Shown: positions 23,006 to 31,105 of the stretch, piece by piece | Position numbering within the stretch: the stretch's first letter is position 1 | Layout: the number at the start of each line of letters is the position of its first letter | Assembly (NCBI GenBank): GCA_028711005.1 | Contig: JAQTTC010000004.1 | Coordinates: 1-34,292, forward strand | From: Minisyncoccota bacterium | GTDB lineage: Bacteria > Patescibacteriota > Minisyncoccia > UBA6257 | Length of the DNA stretch: 34,292 nucleotides | Direction of reading: 5' to 3' | Program-made: the position numbers and the translations under genes | The notes under the pieces: generated by a model | The model's database searches: none | The model's input: only the letters and a program-made list of their open reading frames with translations | Told to the model about the DNA's origin: nothing

Positions 23006-24047
23006 AATTAATCAAAATATAGATATTTCTTGGCAAAGCATTTTAAAGCTTTACATTGTTTTAATTGCTTTCATAGGTATTTGGTATTTTAGGCAAATTA
23101 TTTTTATTGCTTTGCTTGGTTTTATTCTAGCTTCTTTATTAGATAAACCAATAGAGTTTTTAGAAATAAGGCTAAAGAATCGTTGGGCAGCAACTTTTAT
23201 TATCTATTTTGTTTTTTTAAGCGGCTTAGGGATGATAGCTTATTTTTTGATACCAGTTTTAAACACTTATATAATTGGTTTTTCAGATTTTCTTCCATCT
23301 TGGATGAACAAGGAATCTCTAGTACAATTCTGGCAAGGTTGGCAAGTAACAGAATCATCAATAGAAAGATGGCTGACTTTATTTGGTGTTTCCCAGGGGC
23401 AATTATATGAATTTTTAGTTCAGTCTGCTGATTTTTTAATTAAAATATTAGGTGGAGCCTTTACTGCGTTTTTTGTACTTATTTTTTCTTTTTTTATTAA
23501 TACAGAAAAAAGAGGAATTGAAAAAGCAATATGTTTAATCTTCCCAAGGGCTTATGAAGATTATGTTATTTATCTTTGGGGAAAAACTCGTCAGAAAGTT
23601 AGTAGTTGGTTTTTTGGTCAATTGATTTTAAGTACTATAGTTGGAGGCTTAGTATTTATTAGTCTTAAAATTCTAGGTATCGCCCAAGCTGAATTTTTAG
23701 CTGTTTTAGCTGCATTATTTGATTTTATTCCATATATTGGTCCTTTAGTTATTGGTTTAATCGCAGTCTTTGTTGGAATGAGTCAAAATATATTTTTAGG
23801 TATTTCTATATTAGTTGTTTTTGTTATTGTTCAAGGAATAGAAGGGTTTATTAATCCTTTGTTAAGAGCTAAAACAATGAAACTTAATCCTCTAGTCATT
23901 CTTTTAGCGCTTTTAATTGGAGGTAGGTTGGCTGGTATTGCTGGAGCCATTATAGCCTTACCTATAGCAGCAGCAGCGTTTGAATTACTTAGGGATAGCC
24001 GAAGCGGTCGTCTAGCCTCTTATCTACCTCAAAAACAATTACTATAA
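22998..24047 (+). CDS. AI-2E/PerM-family membrane transporter-like protein
   Basis: This 349-aa polytopic protein has the AI-2E transporter (PerM/TqsA/YtvI) arrangement: two N-terminal helices, a long extracytoplasmic loop, then a set of closely spaced helices. The family signatures include FFINTEKRGIEKAICLIFP, FDFIPYIGPLVIGLIAVFVG and the end GGRLAGIAGAIIALPIAAA. Members have been linked to autoinducer-2 export, sodium or proton antiport and osmotic adaptation, so substrate cannot be set by homology alone. Its start codon lies inside the M16 peptidase gene (8-nt overlap). Confidence 0.9.
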   Translation: MFKINQNIDISWQSILKLYIVLIAFIGIWYFRQIIFIALLGFILASLLDKPIEFLEIRLKNRWAATFIIYFVFLSGLGMIAYFLIPVLNTYIIGFSDFLPSWMNKESLVQFWQGWQVTESSIERWLTLFGVSQGQLYEFLVQSADFLIKILGGAFTAFFVLIFSFFINTEKRGIEKAICLIFPRAYEDYVIYLWGKTRQKVSSWFFGQLILSTIVGGLVFISLKILGIAQAEFLAVLAALFDFIPYIGPLVIGLIAVFVGMSQNIFLGISILVVFVIVQGIEGFINPLLRAKTMKLNPLVILLALLIGGRLAGIAGAIIALPIAAAAFELLRDSRSGRLASYLPQKQLL

Positions 24048-24067
24048 TTATTTAATTCATTTTATAT

Positions 24068-24901
24068 ATGCTTTTCGATTCACATACTCATTTAAATTTG
24101 GCTGCTTTTGATGAAGACAGAGAGCAGGTATTAAAGAGAATTTTAAAAGAGAAAGTTTCAGTAATAAATATTGGTACTTGTTTTGAAACATCTAAAAAAG
24201 CAATAGCTATAGCTAATCAATATGAAAATTGTTGGGCTACTGTAGGATTGCATCCTAGTCATACGATTCCGCTTAAAATAGATAAAAATGAATTAGCTTT
24301 AATTAATTCTAAATCAGAATTTTTAAATCCAGAAACTTTTAATAATGAATTTGAGACTCTTTTAGAAAACCCGAAGGTAATTGCTATTGGAGAATGTGGT
24401 CTAGATTATACTTATTTAAATGATTTTTCAGGCGCAGATAAAGAAAAATATAAAAAAATAGAAGAGAATGAATTTAGAAAGCAGATTCAAGTTGCTAAAA
24501 AACACAAATTAGTTTTATGTTTACATGTACGAGATCTTTATAATGAGGCTCTTGATATTTTAGAAGATGAGCATTATGAAAACGGTGGAGTATTTCATTT
24601 TTTCACTGGTAATATTTCTGAAGCAAAAAAAATCATAGAAAAAGGGTTTTATTTAGGTTTTTCAGGAGTAATCACTTATTCTCAGAATCTAAATAATGTA
24701 ATTGAAAAAATACCTCTTGAGAAGATATTAATTGAAACTGATGCTCCTTATGTTGCTCCTGTTCCTTATCGTGGCCAAAGGAACGAACCGCTTTATGTTA
24801 AAGAAGTAGCTAAAAAAATTGCTCAAATTAAAAAACTTCCTCTAGAGGAAATAGAGGAAGTTACGTTTAAAAATGCAGTTAAGGTGTTTAAACTTCAATA
24901 A
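24068..24901 (+). CDS. tatD: TatD-family metal-dependent hydrolase (DNase)
   Basis: TatD proteins are TIM-barrel nucleases acting on DNA 3' ends. The 277-aa protein has the metal ligands in order: DSHTHL (His6, His8), GECGLDY (about 110-116), LHVRD near 156, HFFTG near 178 and ETDAPY near 226. VKEVAKKIA and the C-terminal helix complete the fold. It carries a longer loop between VGLHPSHT and the GECGLDY strand than E. coli TatD as I remember it. Its 3' end overlaps convergent rnj by 14 nt, with no room for a terminator. Confidence 0.93.
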   Translation: MLFDSHTHLNLAAFDEDREQVLKRILKEKVSVINIGTCFETSKKAIAIANQYENCWATVGLHPSHTIPLKIDKNELALINSKSEFLNPETFNNEFETLLENPKVIAIGECGLDYTYLNDFSGADKEKYKKIEENEFRKQIQVAKKHKLVLCLHVRDLYNEALDILEDEHYENGGVFHFFTGNISEAKKIIEKGFYLGFSGVITYSQNLNNVIEKIPLEKILIETDAPYVAPVPYRGQRNEPLYVKEVAKKIAQIKKLPLEEIEEVTFKNAVKVFKLQ

Positions 24902-26603
24902 CAATCGGAAGAATCATTGGCCTGCGCTGTATTTTTTTAAATAAGAATAAACCAATTTTATTCCTTAAATTATTTCGAATGTACTCTTCATTAAATGCAT
25001 TGTTGCTAGTAGAGTGGTTAATAATTTCTTTTATTAGTTTTCTGGTTTGATTTATTAATTCTTTTGATTCTTTCATATAAACAAAACCTTGAGAAATAAT
25101 TTCTGGATTACTATGTAGTAATCCGGTTTTTTTATCAATGAGAGCAACAATAATAAATATTCCATCTTGAGAAAGGGTTTGTCTTGCCCTAAGGACTACT
25201 TCCTTAACATCTCCAACTCCTAGTCCGTCTACCATAATATAGTTTGTGGGAACAAACTTTTCAGTAGCAATGATTTTGTTTTTACTTAATTCAATAATTT
25301 GTCCATTTGTAGCAATAACTATATTTTTTGGAGGAATATTGACAGATTCTGCTAATTCCCCATGTGTTTTAAGCATTGAGTAATGACCATGGATAGGCAT
25401 AAAAAATTTAGGTTTAACTAAATTAATCATTGCTTTTAAATCTTCTTGATAACCGTGACCAGAGGCATGAATATCAAGCATTTTGTAATGATAAACTTTA
25501 GCTCCTTGTTTAGCTAGATTATCTTTTATATTCTGAACAGCTAATTCATTTCCCGGAACAACAGAAGATGAAAAAATAACCGTATCTTTTTTCTGAATTC
25601 TTAAATATTTATGACCTTTATTTACAATTCTCATTAAAACTGCCTCTGACTCTCCTTGAGCTCCAGTACAAAGAACAGTTAATTTTTTAGGATCAATTCG
25701 ACTTGCTTCTTGCCACTTGATAACAGTTCCTTTCTTTATAGAAAGATATTTTAATTTTTCAGCAATAGCGACATTTGTTTTCATTGCGAATCCTTCGATA
25801 ATAACTTTTCGATTGTATTTTTCTGAAAGCCAAATGGCTTGTTGAACACGGCTAAGCAATGAAGCAAAAGTCGATAAAATAATTCTCCCCTCAGCATTTC
25901 TAAAAATTGGATCTAAGTTATCCATGATTGTTTTCTCTGAGATTGAGTGTCCAGGACTTTCAGCTCCAGTTGAGTCTGATAGCAGGAGAGTGGTTCCCGA
26001 AGAAGCAAGGCTAATAATATGAGAAGGATCAGCTGGTTTGTCAGCTATTGGGTGAAGATCAAATTTAAAGTCAGTAGCATACATAATCAATCCTGCAGGG
26101 CTATTAATTGCTAAACCAAGCGTATCAGGAATATTATGATTAACATGAAAAGGGATAATATTGAAGGGTCCCAAAATTATTTTTTTGCCCGAAGATATCT
26201 CTTGAATATTAAGTTTTTTTAAGTTAGGAAAGTCTTCCTGTCTTTTTAAGATGATTCCTTTAGTGAGAGGGGCAGTATACATTTGAGGATAATTTAATTT
26301 ATCAATTAAATAAGGAATGCCCCCGATATGATCATAATGGCCATGAGTAATAATTACTCCTAGTATTTTTTTCTCAGGATGATTTGTTAAATACTCTATG
26401 TTAGGAATTATAAAATCAATTCCTGGCATATTTTCGTCAGGAAATTGTAAGCCCATATCAATAATTAAAATTTGATTTTGGTATTCAAATAAAGTCATAT
26501 TGCGGCCAATTTCTTCAAGTCCCCCTAAAGGAATTATTTTAACTAAATCTGTTTTTTTCTTTGTAAAACCGTGAGGTTTTTGATCTTTTTTTGTCTGATA
26601 CAT
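24888..26603 (-). CDS. rnj: Ribonuclease J
   Basis: RNase J is a metallo-beta-lactamase/beta-CASP enzyme with 5'-3' exonuclease and endonuclease activity that matures rRNA and degrades mRNA. The 571-aa product shows LGGLEEIGRNM at 26-36, the catalytic THGHYDHIGG at 86-95 (H87, H89, D91, H92), TDFKFDLHPI, LLSDSTGAESPGHS, beta-CASP strands, PIHGHYSML and the C-terminal domain. It complements RNase Y and PNPase elsewhere in the window. It begins 23 nt after tRNA-Leu(CAG), so the mRNA 5' end is probably made by tRNA processing. The 3' end overlaps tatD by 14 nt. Confidence 0.96.
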   Translation of the reverse strand: MYQTKKDQKPHGFTKKKTDLVKIIPLGGLEEIGRNMTLFEYQNQILIIDMGLQFPDENMPGIDFIIPNIEYLTNHPEKKILGVIITHGHYDHIGGIPYLIDKLNYPQMYTAPLTKGIILKRQEDFPNLKKLNIQEISSGKKIILGPFNIIPFHVNHNIPDTLGLAINSPAGLIMYATDFKFDLHPIADKPADPSHIISLASSGTTLLLSDSTGAESPGHSISEKTIMDNLDPIFRNAEGRIILSTFASLLSRVQQAIWLSEKYNRKVIIEGFAMKTNVAIAEKLKYLSIKKGTVIKWQEASRIDPKKLTVLCTGAQGESEAVLMRIVNKGHKYLRIQKKDTVIFSSSVVPGNELAVQNIKDNLAKQGAKVYHYKMLDIHASGHGYQEDLKAMINLVKPKFFMPIHGHYSMLKTHGELAESVNIPPKNIVIATNGQIIELSKNKIIATEKFVPTNYIMVDGLGVGDVKEVVLRARQTLSQDGIFIIVALIDKKTGLLHSNPEIISQGFVYMKESKELINQTRKLIKEIINHSTSNNAFNEEYIRNNLRNKIGLFLFKKIQRRPMILPIVIEV

Positions 26604-26626
26604 TTTTTTAATTTAATTTTAATTTG

Positions 26627-26710
26627 TGCCTTGAGGGAGATTCGAACTCCCAATCCCTTTCGGGAACTAACTCCTGAAGCTAGCGCGTATGCCAATTCCG
26701 CCATCAAGGC
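26627..26710 (-). tRNA. tRNA-Leu(CAG)
   Basis: The minus strand gives acceptor GCCTTGA/TCAAGGC, anticodon stem CTAGC/GTTAG with loop TTCAGGA (anticodon CAG), a class II variable arm (TTCCCGAAAGGGA) and T-loop TTCGAAT. No CCA is encoded. It lies between the binding-protein gene and rnj. Confidence 0.96.
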
Positions 26711-26716
26711 ACACTC

Positions 26717-26744
26717 CCCGTTAATTTTAAATTACGGGTTTTTT
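26717..26744 (+). terminator. Terminator-like hairpin pointing into the binding-protein gene
   Basis: CCCGT (26717-26721) pairs with ACGGG (26734-26738) with an AT-rich upper stem, followed by six T on plus. No plus-strand gene is upstream, so it may block antisense transcription, or on minus act only as a processing hairpin. Confidence 0.35.
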
Positions 26745-26781
26745 ATTGTTTTATTTTTTAAAGATTACTCAAGGAATAATG

Positions 26782-28425
26782 TTATTTGAATACTCTTTTA
26801 GTGTATAGATACCAATTTTCTATATCAACGAATTTTTCCGAAGGAACATTGGCATATTGAATATTATTACCTTGTATTTTTTGAGGGAGAAGATAAAGAT
26901 AAAAAGGATTATATAAAAATATTGCTGGCTTTTCTTCGTGAAGAATTGTTTGAATACTCATTAAATCTGCTAGGCGCTTTTCTTCATTAAAAGTTTGTCT
27001 AGTTGTTTCTAAAAATTTATCTAACTCATTATTCTGATAAAGAGAAAGATTTAGGCCAGGATCAGTTGTTTGAGAAGAATGCCAAAAAGAAAAAAGATCA
27101 GGGTTCTGTCCAATAATTGCTCCAAAAAGAAGGGCATCATAGGACCTTGTTTGAATAATTTCTTTTTCTAAAGTAGCTAAAGGAAGTATTTGTAATTCTA
27201 CAGAAACTCCAATTTTTTCCCAGCAATTTACTAAATAATTAGCTATATTTATTAATTCTTTATTGTCAGGAAGAGAGAGGGTAAAACTGATAGAATCTTG
27301 ATCTAGTTCGGAGATAATTTTTTCTGCTTTTTCTAGAGAATATTCAGTTACTAGATTAAAATCATTACCTAGGAAACCAGCAGAAATAGGTCCTCCTAAA
27401 GGAAAAGCTTGCTCTTTTAGTATTTTAGTAACTAATTCTTGCCTGGAAAGTGAGAGATCTAAAGCTTCTCTTATGGGTTTTTGACTAAATAAAGGATTAT
27501 TAAGATTTAAAAATACAGCATAATAGCGAGGTAAAATTAAAGAATTAATTTTAACATTGCTTTTGTTTTTAAAAAATTCAATGTCTTCAATTGAAAGAGG
27601 AAAGATTCCATCGATTTCTTTTTTCAATAAACCATTTTTGGCTAAATCATAGTTATCATAAAGATGAAAAATTAATTTTGAGATATATGGTTTTTTCCCA
27701 AAATAATTATCGTTTGCTGTTAAAGAATAACTAATGATTCTACCTTCTTGCGTTTTTTCGAGTCCACTAAATAAATAAGATCCAGTCCCAATAGGTTTTA
27801 AATTATTTTCTGCTGTTAAAAAGGTACTAGCTTCAATATTTTCCCAGAAATGTTTAGGGATTATTTTTAAAGTAAGATTTTGAAGAAAAGGTTGGTAAGT
27901 ATTTTTTAAGTTAAAGCGAACAACATTAGAGCCTAATTTCTCTACAACAATTCCTCCCCAGTTTAATCTTAATGGGCTTTTAAAATTTGGATTTTGTATT
28001 GTTTCTATAGTAAAGACAACGTCATCAGCAGTAAAGGGGACTCCATCATGCCAGAAAACATTTTCTTTTAGAAATATAGTATAGCTAGTTCCATCTTCAC
28101 TGATTTCTATTTTTTCTGCTAGATCAGGAACAAATCCTCCTTGGCCATCAATTGTATAAAGTCCATTATAGATTAATTCAATTAAATCTTTCTCACTATC
28201 ATTTGATCGTGAGAGGACCGGATTAATATATGAAAGACGACCGATTGTTCCAAGGTGCAATGTTCCTCCTTCTCGAGGCTCTAAAACTGTAAATCTAGAG
28301 ATTAAGTTAAACCCTAACAGAACAAGGCCAACAATGAATATAAATAAAAATAAAAAGCTTAAAAATCTTTCTTTTAATGGCAGCTTTAACCATTTTTTAA
28401 AGAAAGAGTTGAAAATATTTTTCAT
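26782..28425 (-). CDS. Oligopeptide-type ABC transporter substrate-binding protein (SBP family 5)
   Basis: This 547-aa protein resembles OppA/DppA. It has an N-terminal membrane anchor (21-43) instead of a lipobox cysteine, then GGTLHLGTIGRLSYINPVLS, the LIYNGLYTIDGQGGFVPDLAE strand and the family motif around WHDGVPFTADDVVFTIE, with GTGSYLFSG and the large peptide-binding lobe beyond. Binding proteins of this family deliver peptides or other solutes to a permease, but no permease or ATPase gene is nearby. Patescibacteria are thought to scavenge from hosts, so a nutrient role is reasonable but inferred. It follows secG by 18 nt. Confidence 0.9.
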   Translation of the reverse strand: MKNIFNSFFKKWLKLPLKERFLSFLFLFIFIVGLVLLGFNLISRFTVLEPREGGTLHLGTIGRLSYINPVLSRSNDSEKDLIELIYNGLYTIDGQGGFVPDLAEKIEISEDGTSYTIFLKENVFWHDGVPFTADDVVFTIETIQNPNFKSPLRLNWGGIVVEKLGSNVVRFNLKNTYQPFLQNLTLKIIPKHFWENIEASTFLTAENNLKPIGTGSYLFSGLEKTQEGRIISYSLTANDNYFGKKPYISKLIFHLYDNYDLAKNGLLKKEIDGIFPLSIEDIEFFKNKSNVKINSLILPRYYAVFLNLNNPLFSQKPIREALDLSLSRQELVTKILKEQAFPLGGPISAGFLGNDFNLVTEYSLEKAEKIISELDQDSISFTLSLPDNKELINIANYLVNCWEKIGVSVELQILPLATLEKEIIQTRSYDALLFGAIIGQNPDLFSFWHSSQTTDPGLNLSLYQNNELDKFLETTRQTFNEEKRLADLMSIQTILHEEKPAIFLYNPFYLYLLPQKIQGNNIQYANVPSEKFVDIENWYLYTKRVFK

Positions 28426-28443
28426 TAATCAATTAAAAGAAAG

Positions 28444-28662
28444 TTAAATCAAAAAAGAAATAACTGATAAAGCAATAAATAAAATACCTAAAGCGACAGT
28501 AAAAATAAATATTGTTTTTTCTAAACCTCTTCGAGTTCCATAGAACTGAGAAGAAATACCTCCTAAAATCCCCATTCCTCCTCCTCTTTGTTGGAGGAGA
28601 ACTAAAATTATTAGAAGAATGCCAACAATAATCTGAGCTATAACTAAAGTTAATGGATTCAT
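28444..28662 (-). CDS. secG: Protein translocase subunit SecG
   Basis: SecG is the small accessory subunit of the SecYEG channel. The 72-aa product has two transmembrane helices (about 4-22 and 50-70) and the conserved cytoplasmic loop LLQQRGGGMGILGG with the SSQFYGTRRG segment. It is preceded by a holin-like gene (8-nt gap) and followed by the membrane-anchored binding protein, itself an export substrate. Confidence 0.95.
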   Translation of the reverse strand: MNPLTLVIAQIIVGILLIILVLLQQRGGGMGILGGISSQFYGTRRGLEKTIFIFTVALGILFIALSVISFLI

Positions 28663-28670
28663 AAACTATT

Positions 28671-29024
28671 TTATTTATACATTAAAGAATTAAAGCTGCT
28701 AATAATGATGGAAGCGATTAACCAAACAATAGGAGATTGAATGATTAAGACAGGCATAAATACAGTAGCTGTTTTTAAAATAATGATGTTAATAATTAAG
28801 GAAAAAAGACCAAGAGTTATCCAGATAAGAGGAAGGAATATCAAGCGGAGAATAGGCTTTATTAATAAATTAAGAAAAGAAATAATAAGAGCCAATAAAA
28901 TTAATTCAATAAAAGTACCTTGAAAATAAAAATCATTAAACAATTCATTGAATAGTTTTTGACATAATAAAATTGTTAATGAATTTAAGGCAATGCCTAA
29001 AAAAAGTTTTTTCAAAAAATTCAT
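28671..29024 (-). CDS. Small four-helix membrane protein, phage_holin_4_2 (YvlD) family
   Basis: This 117-aa hydrophobic protein has four predicted helices and the family's LLNLLIKPILRLIFLPL-type segment (about 53-69), then ITLGLFSLIINIIIL. The Pfam family is named after holins but is common in bacterial chromosomes without phage genes, and its function is unknown. No phage gene is nearby. It leads the secG/binding-protein/tRNA-Leu/rnj operon, with its own promoter at 29088-29116. Confidence 0.85.
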   Translation of the reverse strand: MNFLKKLFLGIALNSLTILLCQKLFNELFNDFYFQGTFIELILLALIISFLNLLIKPILRLIFLPLIWITLGLFSLIINIIILKTATVFMPVLIIQSPIVWLIASIIISSFNSLMYK

Positions 29025-29035
29025 TTCCCAGTAAT

Positions 29036-29073
29036 GTTAAGTTTTACTTAACTAAGGGTATTAAAATTAATAC
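29036..29073 (-). promoter_or_regulatory. Two hairpins in the leader of the holin-like/secG operon
   Basis: GTTAAG/CTTAAC (29036-29052) and GTATTA/TAATAC (29058-29073) are two perfect 6-bp stems between the predicted transcription start and the ATG at 29024. Neither has a following T-run, so they are not terminators. Confidence 0.4.
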
Positions 29074-29087
29074 AATAAAGCATTCTA

Positions 29088-29116
29088 AGTATAGAATAAA
29101 AAACCTTAAAAGTCAA
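29088..29116 (-). promoter_or_regulatory. Promoter of the holin-like/secG/binding-protein/rnj operon
   Basis: On minus, TTGACT (complement of 29111-29116) and TATACT (complement of 29088-29093), spacer 17. It sits immediately after the gpmI stop codon. Confidence 0.68.
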
Positions 29117-29118
29117 AA

Positions 29119-30720
29119 TTATTGTTTTTTGATTCCTAATAAGGGAAGAAGGCTTTGGCCAGTTATTTCTGGAGGGATTGCTAAGCCAAATAATTCTAAA
29201 ATTGTTGGAGCGACATCAGCTAGCATGCCACCTGCCCATCTTTCTATATCTGCTATTTCTTTTTCTGTGCGAATAGAGGAAAGTTTCCATCGATTATCAA
29301 TTAAATAAAAGGGGACTAAACTAGTGTCATGTTCTGTTTCTATTTTACCTGTTATAGGATTCATCATCCTTTCTATATTTCCATGGTCAGCGGTAATAAG
29401 AGTTGTGTAATTTAATTCTTGACTTTTCTTAATTACTTTTGCAACTTCTTGATCGATAATCTTTACACATTCAATCCCTGCTTTTATATTGCCTGTATGA
29501 CCTATTAAATCAGGGCTAGCATAGTTGACTAGTATAAAATCATAAATATTTTCTTCAAAAGCTTGAGTAAGGCGAGTAGTAATTTCTAATGATTTTAGAC
29601 CAGGGTAATCTTCAATATGAAGTGTTTTTATTGAAGGAACAATTACCCAATACTCTCCAGGGAAAGGTTTTTCTTTAAGACTGTTAAAGAAATAAGTAAC
29701 ATGAGCATATTTTTCAGTTTCTGCAAGATGAAGCTGTCTTTTTCCTGATTGAGAAAGAATCCTAGAAAGACATGTAGATATTTTTTGTGGAGGAAAGGCA
29801 GCTTTAACAGGAAATTCTTTATTATATTCAGTAAAAGTAGTAATTTTAAGCTCTTGAAATTTCTTAACTGGAAATTCTTTAAACTCAGGGTTACAAAAAG
29901 CTTCTGCTAATTGCCTCATCCTTTCTTCACGAAAATTGAAAAAAATTATTCCGTCTTTTTCTTCTATTAGATTTGAATAGCTAGAGTTTTCTTGGCTTTC
30001 AATGATAGCAGGAACAATAAATTCATCAGTAACTCCTTCTTTATAAGATTCTTCAATATAAGATAATGGATCTTTAACTACTTTTCCTTTTCCTGAAACT
30101 AAAATATTATAGCATTTAGCTGTTCTATTGAAGTTTTTATCTCGATCCATTGCGTAAAAACGACCTGAAATACTTGCAATTTTCCCTTTTCCCCTTGCTT
30201 TTAAATCTTTTTCTAGCTGAATAATTAATTCTTTTGCTTCATTTGGGGGCGAATCTCTTCCATCAGTAAAAAGGTGAAGGTTGACTTTTTCTATTTTTAA
30301 AGAGTTAGCTAAATCTAACAAAGCTAGGAGATGATTATATGAACTATGAACAATGTTTTTACTTACTAAGCCAGCTAGATGAAGTGTGCTATTATTTTGT
30401 TTTACGTGGTTGTATGTTTCTAATAAAGCTGGGTTTTGAAAAAAAGATCCATTTTCTATGCTTTGTGAAATACGAACAGAATATTGATACATAATCTGGC
30501 CACTTCCCAGTGTTAAATGGCCTACTTCACTATTTCCTGCTTTATTAAAAGGCAAGCCTACGGCTATTCCTGATGCTTGAAGAGAAACCATAGGATAATG
30601 TTTTTTTATTTCATCAATGTTTGGTGTTCCTGCTTGATGGATAGCATTTGAAAAATTTTTTTCTCCTATTCCCCAGCCATCCAAAATTACCAAGCAAATT
30701 TTTGAAGAAAGACGAGCCAT
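29119..30720 (-). CDS. gpmI: 2,3-bisphosphoglycerate-independent phosphoglycerate mutase
   Basis: This glycolytic enzyme interconverts 3- and 2-phosphoglycerate using two Mn2+ ions and a phosphoserine. The 533-aa product shows LVILDGWG (11-17, metal Asp14), the catalytic Ser64 in AGNSEVGHLTLG, HLFTDGRDSPP near 149, SGRFYAMDRDKNFNR near 186, the TFTEYN region, HVTYFFN near 349, and late metal ligands in VNYASPDLIGHTGN, ITADHGNIERM and EHDTSLVP. All key motifs are present. It shares a divergent promoter region with rny. The tRNA-Leu/rnj operon starts directly behind it. Confidence 0.97.
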   Translation of the reverse strand: MARLSSKICLVILDGWGIGEKNFSNAIHQAGTPNIDEIKKHYPMVSLQASGIAVGLPFNKAGNSEVGHLTLGSGQIMYQYSVRISQSIENGSFFQNPALLETYNHVKQNNSTLHLAGLVSKNIVHSSYNHLLALLDLANSLKIEKVNLHLFTDGRDSPPNEAKELIIQLEKDLKARGKGKIASISGRFYAMDRDKNFNRTAKCYNILVSGKGKVVKDPLSYIEESYKEGVTDEFIVPAIIESQENSSYSNLIEEKDGIIFFNFREERMRQLAEAFCNPEFKEFPVKKFQELKITTFTEYNKEFPVKAAFPPQKISTCLSRILSQSGKRQLHLAETEKYAHVTYFFNSLKEKPFPGEYWVIVPSIKTLHIEDYPGLKSLEITTRLTQAFEENIYDFILVNYASPDLIGHTGNIKAGIECVKIIDQEVAKVIKKSQELNYTTLITADHGNIERMMNPITGKIETEHDTSLVPFYLIDNRWKLSSIRTEKEIADIERWAGGMLADVAPTILELFGLAIPPEITGQSLLPLLGIKKQ

Positions 30721-30762
30721 ATATTTAATTAATAAAAATAGATTTAATTTAGCTTGATTATT

Positions 30763-30791
30763 AGTATAGCTTATTTTTTAAATTTTGACAA
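30763..30791 (-). promoter_or_regulatory. Promoter of gpmI
   Basis: On minus, -35 TTGTCA (complement of 30786-30791) and -10 TATACT (complement of 30763-30768), spacer 17. Its -35 overlaps the rny promoter's -35 on the other strand by five bases. Confidence 0.7.
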
Positions 30792-30812
30792 AAAGCTTAT
30801 TTTTGTTATAAT
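30785..30812 (+). promoter_or_regulatory. Consensus promoter for the rny leader
   Basis: Perfect -35 TTGACA (30785-30790) and perfect -10 TATAAT (30807-30812), spacer 16, with an extended -10 TG at 30804-30805. It is among the strongest promoter matches in the window. Confidence 0.82.
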
Positions 30813-30818
30813 AAGAAA

Positions 30819-31105
30819 TATTTACTTAATATAGAAATAGAGTAAATATATACCAGTTTTACGTTTTTGTTCGGTTCTTCACTTAATCGGTTCTATTTAT
30901 TCTCTAGCCTTTAATCTTTTTTAGAATGCTTTATTTTAAACGATTTTTCTTATCTAACTTTTCTTTGTTTAGAATATTAAATCGAGACTTCTAAGTTTTC
31001 TTGATTAAGTTTGTTTTACGTGAATAATAAGAATAGATTTAAGAAATTATTTTTGTTATTACGAAAAATCAAAATAGAGAATAATAGGCCTTAAATATAA
31101 AAATT
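30819..31105 (+). other. Long U-rich 5' leader of rny (or an unrecognised small RNA)
   Basis: The 385-nt gap between gpmI and rny has no plausible gene. From the predicted transcription start near 30819 to the rny ATG, about 287 nt are transcribed. One stem is clear: TAGAG-TAAATA (30838-30848) pairs with TATTTA-TT-CTCTA (30894-30906), enclosing a small CGGTT/AATCG hairpin. The rest is U-rich without a clear terminator. It matches no RNA family I recognise (not tmRNA, SRP RNA or RNase P by eye). Confidence 0.5.

Noticed and set aside
26571-26789. A plus-strand open frame of 72 codons
   Set aside because: It is antisense to tRNA-Leu(CAG) and the ends of rnj and the binding-protein gene; no protein features.
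28671-29024. Prophage signal from the holin-like protein
   Set aside because: The family is widespread in chromosomes and no other phage gene is present.
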